Shown: positions 1-5,940 of the stretch, piece after piece
How the letters are laid out: every line of letters starts with the position of its first letter
Position numbering within the stretch: the stretch's first letter is position 1
Made by a program: the position numbers and the translations under genes
The notes under the pieces: model-generated
What the model was told of the DNA's origin: nothing
Seen by the model: the letters and a program-made list of their open reading frames with translations, nothing else
The model's database searches: none
Origin: an uncultured Peptococcaceae bacterium
Lineage (GTDB): Bacteria > Bacillota > Peptococcia > Peptococcales > Peptococcaceae
Reading direction: 5' to 3'
Assembly (NCBI GenBank): GCA_902496505.1
Contig: CABVBB010000024.1
Location: 1 to 11,701, forward strand
DNA: 11,701 nt

Positions 1-54
1 ACCCGCAACCTGCTGATTACAAATCAGCTGCTCTGCCAATTGAGCTACACCGGC
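1..54 (-). tRNA. tRNA-Thr (anticodon UGU), 3' part outside window
   Basis: Read on the minus strand from 54, the sequence starts GCCGGTGTAGCTC, a typical acceptor strand and D-arm start. The D-loop follows, and then an anticodon arm with stem GCTGA/TCAGC closing the seven-base loop TTTGTAA. Loop positions 34-36 are TGT, so the anticodon is UGU, reading ACA threonine codons. The variable region and the 5' half of the T-arm (GCGGGT) run into the window edge, so the 3' acceptor strand is missing. The tRNA lies 60 bases downstream of sigH, where Bacillota genomes often have tRNA, rpmG, secE and nusG genes. Confidence 0.93.
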
Positions 55-77
55 ATGTCTCATTACCGACGAATGTT

Positions 78-106
78 ATTCTACATGATTGACCCATTCT
101 TGTCAA
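78..106 (-). promoter_or_regulatory. Sigma-A-like promoter for tRNA-Thr
   Basis: On the minus strand a perfect -35 box TTGACA (106-101) is followed after 17 bases by TAGAAT (83-78), a five-of-six match to the -10 consensus. The predicted start near 71 leaves a short leader of about 17 bases before the tRNA 5' end at 54. The near-consensus boxes suit a stable RNA gene and would let the tRNA, and anything co-transcribed with it, be expressed independently of sigH. Predicted from sequence only. Confidence 0.72.
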
Positions 107-114
107 CACTTTTT

Positions 115-780
115 TTAATTTCTTTTTTTCAAACAGCCTTCAAGTTTTCTTTTGACCCTCTGAAGCGCGTTGTCAACGCTTTTGACGTGCCTTCCCAACT
201 GCTCAGCGATCTCGATATAAGACTTGCCTTCCAGATAAAGATCCACCACTTCTTTTTCCAAAGGACTCAAAAGCTCGTCCATTTTGCCTTCAATATCAGC
301 CACTTCTTCCTGACTGATCAATAATTCTTCCGGGTCAGTGGTCACGCCTGGCACCATGATATCCATCAGGGTCCGTTCGGATTCGTCGTCAAAAACGGGT
401 TTATTCAGAGAAACATAGGAATTGAGCGGGATATGTTTCTGCCGGGTGGCCGTCTTGATGGCCGTAATGATCTGCCGGGTGATGCACAGTTCAGCGAAAG
501 CCCGAAAAGAAGCCAGCCGGTCACTGCGGTAGTCTCTGATGGCCTTATAAATGCCGATCATACCTTCCTGGATGATATCTTCCCGATCCGCTCCAACCAA
601 AAAATAGGTCCGCGCCTTGGCTCTTACAAAATTTTTGTATTTATTGATCAAAAACTCTAATGCTTCTTCGTCACCCTCCCGTGCCAGACAGACCAGATCT
701 TCATCTTCCATCTCGTCTAACGGGACATTGGTCATTCTTACTGCCGCGCATTCCATATTATCACCACTCTTTTTGTCCAT
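115..780 (-). CDS. sigH: RNA polymerase sigma-H factor (SigH/Spo0H)
   Basis: Alternative sigma factor that directs RNA polymerase to transition-phase genes, including sporulation and competence genes where those exist. At 221 aa it matches the Bacillus SigH length (about 218). Region 2 lies at about residues 46-120 and keeps the SigH stretches NFVRAKARTYFL, GADREDIIQEGMIG and ITRQIITAIKTATRQKHIPL. Region 4 lies at about 170-215, with a helix-turn-helix around YIEIAEQLGRHVKSVDNALQ. The ATG at 780 is preceded by AGGTG with six-base spacing. A GTG at 789 has no suitable site, and an ATG at 756 behind GGTGAT (213 aa) is a good alternative. The gene is last in the mrnC-thyX-rlmB-rae1 group, 72 bases after rae1, and also has its own promoter. 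Presence of sigH does not by itself prove that the host sporulates. Confidence 0.93.
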   Translation of the reverse strand: MDKKSGDNMECAAVRMTNVPLDEMEDEDLVCLAREGDEEALEFLINKYKNFVRAKARTYFLVGADREDIIQEGMIGIYKAIRDYRSDRLASFRAFAELCITRQIITAIKTATRQKHIPLNSYVSLNKPVFDDESERTLMDIMVPGVTTDPEELLISQEEVADIEGKMDELLSPLEKEVVDLYLEGKSYIEIAEQLGRHVKSVDNALQRVKRKLEGCLKKRN

Positions 781-799
781 ATACCACACCTATGTTATT

Positions 800-813
800 T
801 TCGCTTGAGCGAA
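800..813. repeat. 14-bp perfect palindrome at the predicted sigH transcription start
   Basis: The arms TTCGCT and AGCGAA flank a two-base centre. The element sits exactly where transcription from the TTGACA/TAAAAT promoter is predicted to begin. As DNA it could be a repressor operator; as RNA it could form a five-base-pair hairpin with a four-base loop at the extreme 5' end of the sigH message, which can protect mRNA from decay. It has no T-run and so is not a terminator. Confidence 0.5.
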
Positions 814-820
814 TAAATAA

Positions 821-849
821 ATTTTACTTTAATTTCCATATCTTGTCAA
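821..849 (-). promoter_or_regulatory. Sigma-A-like promoter of sigH
   Basis: On the minus strand TTGACA (849-844, perfect -35) and TAAAAT (826-821, five of six for the -10) are separated by 17 bases. The boxes begin just after the rae1 stop codon, so sigH can be transcribed independently of the upstream operon. The predicted start is near 814, giving a leader of about 34 bases. No terminator is visible between rae1 and sigH, so read-through from the operon is also likely. Confidence 0.7.
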
Positions 850-852
850 TAG

Positions 853-1368
853 CTATTCTTGCTTATTGAGCCGCATTTTTTCCAATTTTTCCCTAATCTC
901 TGGATGCAGCCGGTCTTCCAGCCGATCCGCTGTATACAGTTTGGGGGCATTGCGCTTGCGGTGATCCGTCTTGGCCATCTGGACTTCACGGTAAAGCTCC
1001 ATAGCGGAAATGCGGAAAGCCCCTTTGCCCCAGATCGTTTCCTGCTGCAAGCGGTCTGAGGTGGCCACAAAGACCTTGCAGTGCTTAGGTAACTGCGCCG
1101 TCATGCGCTCGATGGCCATGTCAGCAGTGATGCCTTCCTTGGTGTAGATCACTTCGATACCGCCGATCATTTCCCGGCTGCCAATATTGCCTTTGACCAA
1201 ATAGGCATCAAAGATGATGGTCGTGATCCGCCCAGTGAGGGCGGCATGCTCGCTGATGATGTCGATGAGCTTGCTGCGGGCATAATCCAGATCTTCTTCT
1301 TTGATCGCATCCAGTTCCGGCCAGGCGTTGATGATATTGTACCCGTCGATAATCAGATATTCTTTCAC
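853..1368 (-). CDS. rae1: NYN-domain endoribonuclease, Rae1/YacP family
   Basis: The 171-aa protein matches the YacP family (B. subtilis Rae1 about 170 aa). Rae1 is a ribosome-associated endonuclease that cleaves certain mRNAs in the ribosomal A site. The PIN-like/NYN fold is shown by the N-terminal strand ending in LIIDGYN (D8), then IIFDAYLV (about 51-58), TADMAIERM (about 81-89, D83) and VFVATSD (about 99-105, D105). These acidic residues are the expected metal-binding set. A basic, charged C-terminal tail is present. The start is GTG; a GGGG-rich site overlaps the end of rlmB about ten bases upstream, and only six bases separate the two genes, so translation is probably coupled. Family assignment is firm; the exact mRNA targets cannot be told from sequence. 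Confidence 0.9.
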   Translation of the reverse strand: MKEYLIIDGYNIINAWPELDAIKEEDLDYARSKLIDIISEHAALTGRITTIIFDAYLVKGNIGSREMIGGIEVIYTKEGITADMAIERMTAQLPKHCKVFVATSDRLQQETIWGKGAFRISAMELYREVQMAKTDHRKRNAPKLYTADRLEDRLHPEIREKLEKMRLNKQE

Positions 1369-1374
1369 GGCTTT

Positions 1375-2106
1375 TTACCCCATCACACGCTGGCGGTACG
1401 CTTCATATAAAAGCAGCCCGGCGGCTACAGAGGCATTGAGGGAATTGATCTTGCCCCGCATAGGGATGGAGACCAAAAAATCGCATTTCTCGCTGACCAG
1501 ACGGCTGATACCTTTGCCCTCACTGCCGATGACCAGGGCCAAGGGGCCCTTGAGGTCCTGACCGTACATCTCTCGGCCGTCCATGCTGGCGCCAGCCACC
1601 CAAACGCCGCGTTTTTTGAGCTCATCAATGGTCTGAGCGATATTGGCTACCCGCGCTACCGGTACATGCTCTACCGCTCCAGCTGAGGCTTTGGCTACAC
1701 CGTCAGTAAGCGGTACGGCCCGCCGCTTGGGGATGATGACGCCGTGGGCGCCTACCGCATCGACGCTGCGCAGGATCGCGCCCAGATTGTGCGGATCTTC
1801 CAGTTCGTCCAGGATGACGAGCAGCACATCCTCACCTTTATCCTTCGCAGCTTGGAGCATATCCTGCCAATCCACATAATCCGCTGTAGCGATCTGTGCC
1901 GCCACGCCCTGGTGATTTTGCCCAGCGAACATTTTATCCAATTTGTTTCTTTCGACCAGCTGCACTTGAACACGCTGTTCTTTTGCCAGACGCAATATTT
2001 CCTGGATGGAGCCCTTCTGCTCCCCTTTTGCTACTATCAATTTATTGATCGTTGTCCCGGCCTTCAGCGCTTCCAGCACGGGATTACGGCCAAAGATCTC
2101 TCCCAT
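1375..2106 (-). CDS. rlmB: 23S rRNA (guanosine-2'-O-)-methyltransferase RlmB, SPOUT family
   Basis: Methylates a guanosine 2'-OH in 23S rRNA (G2251 in E. coli numbering) using S-adenosylmethionine. From the ATG at 2106 it is 243 aa, normal for RlmB/TrmH-group enzymes. Residues 1-75 form the L30e-like substrate-binding domain (GEIFGRNPVLEAL, then the QNHQGVAAQ linker). The SPOUT domain carries motif 1 DPHNLGAILR (104-113), motif 2 VIGSEGKGIS (192-201) and motif 3 with IPMRGKINSLNASVA (214-228), which make the trefoil knot and SAM pocket. An AGGAGG lies 11 bases before this ATG. The in-frame GTG at 2115 is only two bases from AGGAGG and is less likely. The gene lies between thyX (44-base gap) and rae1 (six-base gap) in the same operon. 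Confidence 0.94.
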   Translation of the reverse strand: MGEIFGRNPVLEALKAGTTINKLIVAKGEQKGSIQEILRLAKEQRVQVQLVERNKLDKMFAGQNHQGVAAQIATADYVDWQDMLQAAKDKGEDVLLVILDELEDPHNLGAILRSVDAVGAHGVIIPKRRAVPLTDGVAKASAGAVEHVPVARVANIAQTIDELKKRGVWVAGASMDGREMYGQDLKGPLALVIGSEGKGISRLVSEKCDFLVSIPMRGKINSLNASVAAGLLLYEAYRQRVMG

Positions 2107-2150
2107 CGCCGTCACTTCCTCCTCTTTATCATGTTCTAGCCCAGCAGACT

Positions 2151-3470
2151 TTATTCTTCTTTTAAATAGCGCTGGCGCATTTCTGCTGCCCGCCCGCAGG
2201 ATAGCTTACCCTCGCGGCAGGTGCCGTAAACACAAGGTGGCAGCGCGTTTTTATACAGTTCTTCTGATAAGCTGCGCAAAAGTTCCAGCTTGCGCACGGA
2301 AAGCGTGCGGATCTCCCACTGGGCGTTATTGCAGATGCGCTCGGCCAGCATACCGTTTTCGATGCGGGCATTGGCGCCCATGATCACCTTGATCGGATCG
2401 CAGTTGAGCAAAAAATACAGATGTTCTCCGGCGTGATAATCGCGTTTGAGCTGGCGACGAAAAACTCGGAACCGCGCAGCCAGTGCCTGAAAGCGCTCGG
2501 CAAAAGCGGAGGCGGCAATCGTCGGCGGCAGCACGATCTGGCGATCCTCATCGATGAGATTTTCCAGATCCTCCCGATAATTGCTGCTCAAGCGGTGTCT
2601 GACCTGCTGATGATAGGTGACCAAAGAAAACCGCATGCCTAAGGTCGCTCGCGCCTGCTCGATGACGCTGTCATGACCGTAGCCCATCACCCGGCCAGCG
2701 ACGCCGCGCGCTTTTTCCGTAGCCTCATCGCCCCACTTATCCAGCATCTCTGAGGGCGTTTTGCTCATGGTGCTGGTCATCGCGCCTAGGCCTGCCTTGA
2801 GGATCATATTCTCAAAGGCCTGAAACAGCTGCACCGGCTGCTCTGCGGTCAAAGCCGCCAGCTGCTCATGATAGAAGGCTTCTGTCTGCGCCGTATCTGC
2901 CTGTTCATGATCGAATGCTTGCAGCTTCTGCGCCAGATCCGGCGGCAAAAGCGCTGCCAGCGCCTCTTTGAACTCTGCAAACAGCGCGGCATAACGTTCA
3001 TCCGCAAATAATTGGTACAGCGCCAACAGCTTGTCTCCGCTCATGGCCACGCTGATATTCGTCTTCACTGCCAAAGGCAGGATATAACGCCCGTCTTCGA
3101 TGGGTATGCCATAGCGGTAATTTTCGATCTTGGGCCGGCCGGGCTTCTGCTCCTTGAGTTCGGTCATCTCCTGATAGAGCGCCAAAGCCTCGTCAATGAG
3201 CATCCTTGCCTGCATCTCATCCTCCGGCCGTAGCTGGGGCAGGGTGTAGCCATCTGCCGCTACCTGCACATAACGCTGACTCTGCTGGACATAGGACGCT
3301 TTGAGCTCACAAAGCAGCGTACTTTGCAGGCGATTGATCCCTTCTGCAACGAAAGCCACATTGCAAGTCTGCAAGATCTCCGCTAAGGTCGCTTTCCGGA
3401 CTTCCGGCACCGTCTTCAAAAAATCTTCCACTGTCTGGAGACCAGTCGCTTCAAAATTAGTTATCTTCAT
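2151..3470 (-). CDS. thyX: Tandem ThyX-like flavin-dependent thymidylate synthase family protein
   Basis: ThyX makes dTMP from dUMP using FAD, NADPH and methylenetetrahydrofolate. Usual ThyX proteins are about 220-250 aa; this one is 439 aa and looks like two ThyX domains in a row. Half 1 (about 20-175) has CELKASYVQQSQRYV (54-68), which lines up with the ThyX motif RHRxxSxxxxSxR but has CEL in place of RHR while keeping SQRY. EDGRYILPLAVKTN (125-138) follows, like ThyX's ARxxLPxxxxT segment. Half 2 (about 225-405) has GHDSVIEQA (265-273), intact RHRLSS (291-296) without the later SxR, and NAQWEIR (382-388), a typical ThyX ending. A Cys-rich tail (C413, C418, C425) follows. The start ATG overlaps the mrnC stop (ATGA), and GGAGG is seven bases upstream. 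Family membership is clear; thymidylate synthase activity is not assured because neither half has the full motif. Confidence 0.82.
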   Translation of the reverse strand: MKITNFEATGLQTVEDFLKTVPEVRKATLAEILQTCNVAFVAEGINRLQSTLLCELKASYVQQSQRYVQVAADGYTLPQLRPEDEMQARMLIDEALALYQEMTELKEQKPGRPKIENYRYGIPIEDGRYILPLAVKTNISVAMSGDKLLALYQLFADERYAALFAEFKEALAALLPPDLAQKLQAFDHEQADTAQTEAFYHEQLAALTAEQPVQLFQAFENMILKAGLGAMTSTMSKTPSEMLDKWGDEATEKARGVAGRVMGYGHDSVIEQARATLGMRFSLVTYHQQVRHRLSSNYREDLENLIDEDRQIVLPPTIAASAFAERFQALAARFRVFRRQLKRDYHAGEHLYFLLNCDPIKVIMGANARIENGMLAERICNNAQWEIRTLSVRKLELLRSLSEELYKNALPPCVYGTCREGKLSCGRAAEMRQRYLKEE

Positions 3471-3886
3471 TTTTTCGCCTCCTGCTGCTCATACGCCGCC
3501 ACGATCCCTTCGATCTCTCCAAGGATCCAGCGCAGCCGCTCCTCCTGCTTCGCTAAATATAAATAGCCCACCAGCGCTTCCAGACCTGTGCTCCAGCGGT
3601 AAGTCACCACATCCGCATTTTTGGGCACCTGACCGGACTTGGCATTGCGCCCGCGCTTGGCTACCGCCGCTTCTTTTTCCGTCAATTCCGGCAATATCTG
3701 CTCAAGCAGGGCTGCCTGGGTATTGTTGTTCACCCGTCGGATAGCTAACTTGTGCAGATTGTGCACCTTATTGCTCTGCTCCAAAAGGTGGCAGCGCACA
3801 TATAATTCATAGACCGCATCGCCTACATAGGCCAGCGTCAGCGGCGGCAAAACCGCTGGATCGCCTGCGTAATCAAAATCCAGCAT
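3467..3886 (-). CDS. mrnC: Mini-ribonuclease III (MrnC)
   Basis: A 139-aa RNase III catalytic domain without the dsRNA-binding domain, the hallmark of Mini-III, which matures the ends of 23S rRNA in Bacillota as a dimer. The RNase III signature LAYVGDAVYELYVR is at about 18-31 with D23, the same position as the catalytic aspartate of B. subtilis MrnC. The second acidic site is in STGLEALVGYLYL (99-111, E103). A longer frame reaches 3970, but the operon promoter lies at 3942-3970, so that extension would not be transcribed. The ATG at 3886 has AGAGG seven bases upstream and gives the family length (B. subtilis 143 aa). First gene of the operon; its TGA stop overlaps the thyX ATG, suggesting coupled translation. 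cysS, commonly next to mrnC, is not present here. Confidence 0.93.
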   Translation of the reverse strand: MLDFDYAGDPAVLPPLTLAYVGDAVYELYVRCHLLEQSNKVHNLHKLAIRRVNNNTQAALLEQILPELTEKEAAVAKRGRNAKSGQVPKNADVVTYRWSTGLEALVGYLYLAKQEERLRWILGEIEGIVAAYEQQEAKK

Positions 3887-3941
3887 TTCAAAACCTCTTT
3901 CTTTGCATGCACCAAAGTGCTGCCATTCTTTACGTCCTTTA

Positions 3942-3970
3942 AGTATACCAGTTTCTGCACGCCAGTACAA
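3942..3970 (-). promoter_or_regulatory. Promoter of the mrnC-thyX-rlmB-rae1(-sigH) operon
   Basis: On the minus strand TTGTAC (3970-3965) and TATACT (3947-3942) are 17 bases apart, and the -10 is preceded by TGG, an extended -10 element that offsets the weaker -35. The predicted start is near 3935, about 50 bases before the mrnC ATG at 3886. It lies just downstream of the symporter terminator, as expected for the head of a separate transcript. Confidence 0.65.
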
Positions 3971-3992
3971 TCATTCCTTGCGCCCAGGGCAA

Positions 3993-4029
3993 TAAAAAAA
4001 GCCAGCGCTCGCCGGCGCTGACTTTTTTT
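3993..4029. terminator. Bidirectional-looking terminator after the AGCS symporter gene
   Basis: A six-base-pair stem CAGCGC/GCGCTG (4003-4008 with 4015-4020) with a six-base loop is flanked by A7 on the left and T7 on the right. On the minus strand this gives a hairpin followed by a T-run, seven bases after the symporter stop codon at 4037. It separates the symporter transcript from the mrnC operon, whose promoter begins about 20 bases further on. Confidence 0.85.
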
Positions 4030-4036
4030 CTACTTA

Positions 4037-5458
4037 TTAATAGCAATCCGGCCAGTTGCATTCGCCTTCCGGATAGTTTTCGTTGTTCTTTCTTCTTTCG
4101 AAGCCTTTTTTGGTGGTCTTGATAACGACGCCGCTCAAAGCCAAGAGGGCGATCAAGTTCGGGATAGCCATCAAACCATTGAGGGTATCGGCGATAGCCC
4201 AAACAGCCTTCAAACCGCCGATCGCACCGACAACAGCTGCAATAACGAACAAGCAGCGGTAAACGATGATCACCACTCTGATGGTGCCAGCGCTGGTACT
4301 TTTGAACAGATACTCCAACGCTTTCTCACCGTAGTAGGACCAGCCGAACATGGTGGAGGTCGCAAAGAGCACCATACCGATGGTCACGCCATAGCCGCCG
4401 ATGTGCGGGATCGCCTGATTGAAGGCTGCGATGCTTAATGGTGCGCCGTCCAAGCCGGAGGTGTTCCACAGACCGGAGGTCAAAACAACTAAAGCGGTCA
4501 ACGTACAAATAACGATGGTATCCAGGAAAACTTCAAAGATGCCCCATAAGCCCTGTTCAACAGGATCCTGCGTGCTGGAAGCAGCGTGAGCGATAGGCGC
4601 ACTGCCTAAGCCAGCCTCATTGGAAAATACGCCGCGGGCGAAGCCATAACGCATAGCCATAACGATAGTGTAACCAGCAGCACCGCCGGCTGCAGAAGGA
4701 AGGGTAAAGGCATTTTCAAAAATCAGTGCGAACGCATGAGGGATATTTTGAAAATTAACGATCAGGACGATAACTGCACAAACGATATAGAAAGCAGCCA
4801 TAAATGGTACAACTTTTTCATTGACACTGGCGATACTCTTGATACCGCCCAAGATAACGACTGCGACAACGATCGCTACAATAACGCCGCTTATCCAAGT
4901 TGGGATACTGAAGGTCTGTTCCAAAGCCTGAGCGATGGAGTTGGACTGTGTCATGTTGCCGATACCGAAGGAAGCCAGGGCAGCAAAGATCGCGAAGAGA
5001 ACGGCCATCCATTTCCAGCCTAAACCATTTTCGATATAGTACATTGGGCCGCCGACGTTTTCGCCTTTGGCGTTTTTCTCTCTAAAGGTCAAAGCCAGCA
5101 AAATTTCGGAGTACTTGGTCACCATGCCGAAAAATGCACTGACCCACATCCAGAAAACAGCACCCGGTCCGCCGATGGTGATGGCGGTAGCAATACCGGT
5201 GATATTACCAGTACCTACTGTACTGGCCAAAGCAGTAGACACAGCTTGGAAGGGGGTGATGCCGTCGACCAGCTTATCTTTGTGTTTCCCATCAAACAAA
5301 GTACCGATCGTATTCTTCCACATGTAACCAAACTTGCCAACCTGAATGAAGCCTACACGAACACTCAGATAAACACCTGTACCTACTAACAGAGCCAGCA
5401 TGATCGGCCCCCATACAAAGGCGTTTACCTTGTCGTTAATCGCCATGATAAAATCCAT
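4037..5458 (-). CDS. Sodium:alanine/glycine symporter, AGCS family
   Basis: A 473-aa inner-membrane secondary transporter expected to bring in a small neutral amino acid (alanine, glycine, or glutamine in some members) with sodium. About ten or eleven hydrophobic segments are spread over the length. Family signatures are FQAVSTALASTVGTGNITGI (about 70-89), GGPGAVFWMWVSAFFGM (about 96-112), VGGPMYYIENGLG (about 135-147) and, most diagnostic, RYGFARGVFSNEAGLGSAPI (about 270-289). The tail is hydrophilic and ends in ECNWPDCY, with two cysteines. The ATG at 5458 has GAGGAG nine bases upstream; the ATG at 5467 directly abuts that site and is unlikely. Single-gene transcript, closed by the terminator at 3993-4029. 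It is divergent from the LysR gene, which may regulate it. The substrate cannot be fixed from sequence. Confidence 0.92.
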   Translation of the reverse strand: MDFIMAINDKVNAFVWGPIMLALLVGTGVYLSVRVGFIQVGKFGYMWKNTIGTLFDGKHKDKLVDGITPFQAVSTALASTVGTGNITGIATAITIGGPGAVFWMWVSAFFGMVTKYSEILLALTFREKNAKGENVGGPMYYIENGLGWKWMAVLFAIFAALASFGIGNMTQSNSIAQALEQTFSIPTWISGVIVAIVVAVVILGGIKSIASVNEKVVPFMAAFYIVCAVIVLIVNFQNIPHAFALIFENAFTLPSAAGGAAGYTIVMAMRYGFARGVFSNEAGLGSAPIAHAASSTQDPVEQGLWGIFEVFLDTIVICTLTALVVLTSGLWNTSGLDGAPLSIAAFNQAIPHIGGYGVTIGMVLFATSTMFGWSYYGEKALEYLFKSTSAGTIRVVIIVYRCLFVIAAVVGAIGGLKAVWAIADTLNGLMAIPNLIALLALSGVVIKTTKKGFERRKNNENYPEGECNWPDCY

Positions 5459-5492
5459 TCTCTCCATCTCCTCTTTTTTGTTTTTTTGCTGA

Positions 5493-5511
5493 ATACATCT
5501 GTCTACTGTAT
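5493..5511. promoter_or_regulatory. Candidate LysR-type site, ATAC-N11-GTAT, in the symporter leader
   Basis: A short dyad with ATAC at 5493-5496 and GTAT at 5508-5511, separated by 11 bases, lies about 15-30 bases downstream of the predicted symporter start. LysR-family sites typically have T-N11-A symmetry, and the adjacent gene encodes a LysR regulator. The arms are only four bases long in an AT-rich region, so chance occurrence is possible. Confidence 0.25.
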
Positions 5512-5531
5512 GTGCACTATCTTACTAAATA

Positions 5532-5561
5532 TTTATAGCATTTACAATAGAGTTTTGCCAA
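5532..5561 (-). promoter_or_regulatory. Sigma-A-like promoter of the AGCS symporter
   Basis: On the minus strand TTGGCA (5561-5556, five of six) and TATAAA (5537-5532, five of six) are 18 bases apart. The predicted start is near 5525, leaving a leader of about 67 bases before the ATG at 5458. This leader is too short for a glycine riboswitch or T-box, and neither was seen. Confidence 0.6.
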
Positions 5562-5849
5562 AAATACTGCATACACGGCGTCAAAAGCATCTGTTTTTTC
5601 TTATGCGTTAGTGCCGTTTTTCTTTATAATATTAGTTATTTTTGCCTTTTGACCTTATTTTTTATGTGTTTTATTTCACTTTATAAATTCATTTGCCGTT
5701 TTATTGGCCGCATCCCAAGCAGTTTTCTTCCTTAAATATCCCTTTAAACGCCTGCTGTTGCCCCTTTGTGCCCAAAATGTACAAATCAGGCCGTTTTTTT
5801 GTCTGCGGGCACACGGTCTGGCCTCGCGCCAGTGCTTTTGCGGAAAAAG

Positions 5850-5878
5850 TTGCTAAATATATCCCAAACCTATATAAT
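5850..5878 (+). promoter_or_regulatory. Sigma-A-like promoter of the LysR-type regulator gene
   Basis: TTGCTA (5850-5855) and a perfect TATAAT (5873-5878) are separated by 17 bases on the plus strand. The predicted start is near 5885, giving a leader of about 55 bases that contains the inverted repeat at 5901-5923 and the AGGAGG site just before the ATG at 5941. Confidence 0.72.
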
Positions 5879-5900
5879 AGAACTACATTACATTTTTCCG

Positions 5901-5923
5901 GCAATATACTTTCCTTATATTGC
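5901..5923. repeat. Perfect 8-bp inverted repeat in the LysR gene leader
   Basis: GCAATATA (5901-5908) and TATATTGC (5916-5923) are exact reverse complements with a seven-base centre. The element begins about 16 bases after the predicted transcription start and ends three bases before the ribosome binding site (AGGAGG). It fits an operator for autoregulation, or an mRNA hairpin next to the ribosome binding site. It has no T-run, so it is not a terminator. Confidence 0.55.
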
Positions 5924-5940
5924 AGTAGGAGGAGACATTT

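Larger units (their letters stand above)
5459..5940. other. Divergent intergenic region between symporter and LysR genes
   Basis: About 480 bases without a credible gene. The stretch 5470-5700 is very AT-rich with many T-runs on the plus strand; 5700-5850 is more balanced in composition. It holds a promoter for each flanking gene, pointing outward, an ATAC-N11-GTAT dyad near the symporter start, and a perfect 8-bp inverted repeat in the LysR leader. A 67-codon frame on the minus strand (5904-5701) lacks a good ribosome binding site and is not supported. The 290 bases between the two promoters (about 5562-5849) hold nothing else that I can name. Confidence 0.6.

Noticed and set aside
3887..3970. 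N-terminal extension of MrnC to 3970
   Set aside because: The operon promoter lies within it, the extension has no Mini-III similarity, and the ATG at 3886 has a good ribosome binding site.
5459..5560. Possible glycine riboswitch or T-box before the symporter
   Set aside because: The predicted leader is only about 67 bases and lacks any of the conserved cores of these elements.
5701..5904. A 67-codon minus-strand reading frame in the divergent intergenic region
   Set aside because: Only a weak AAGGA lies too close to its ATG, no recognisable motif is present, and it overlaps the LysR promoter.
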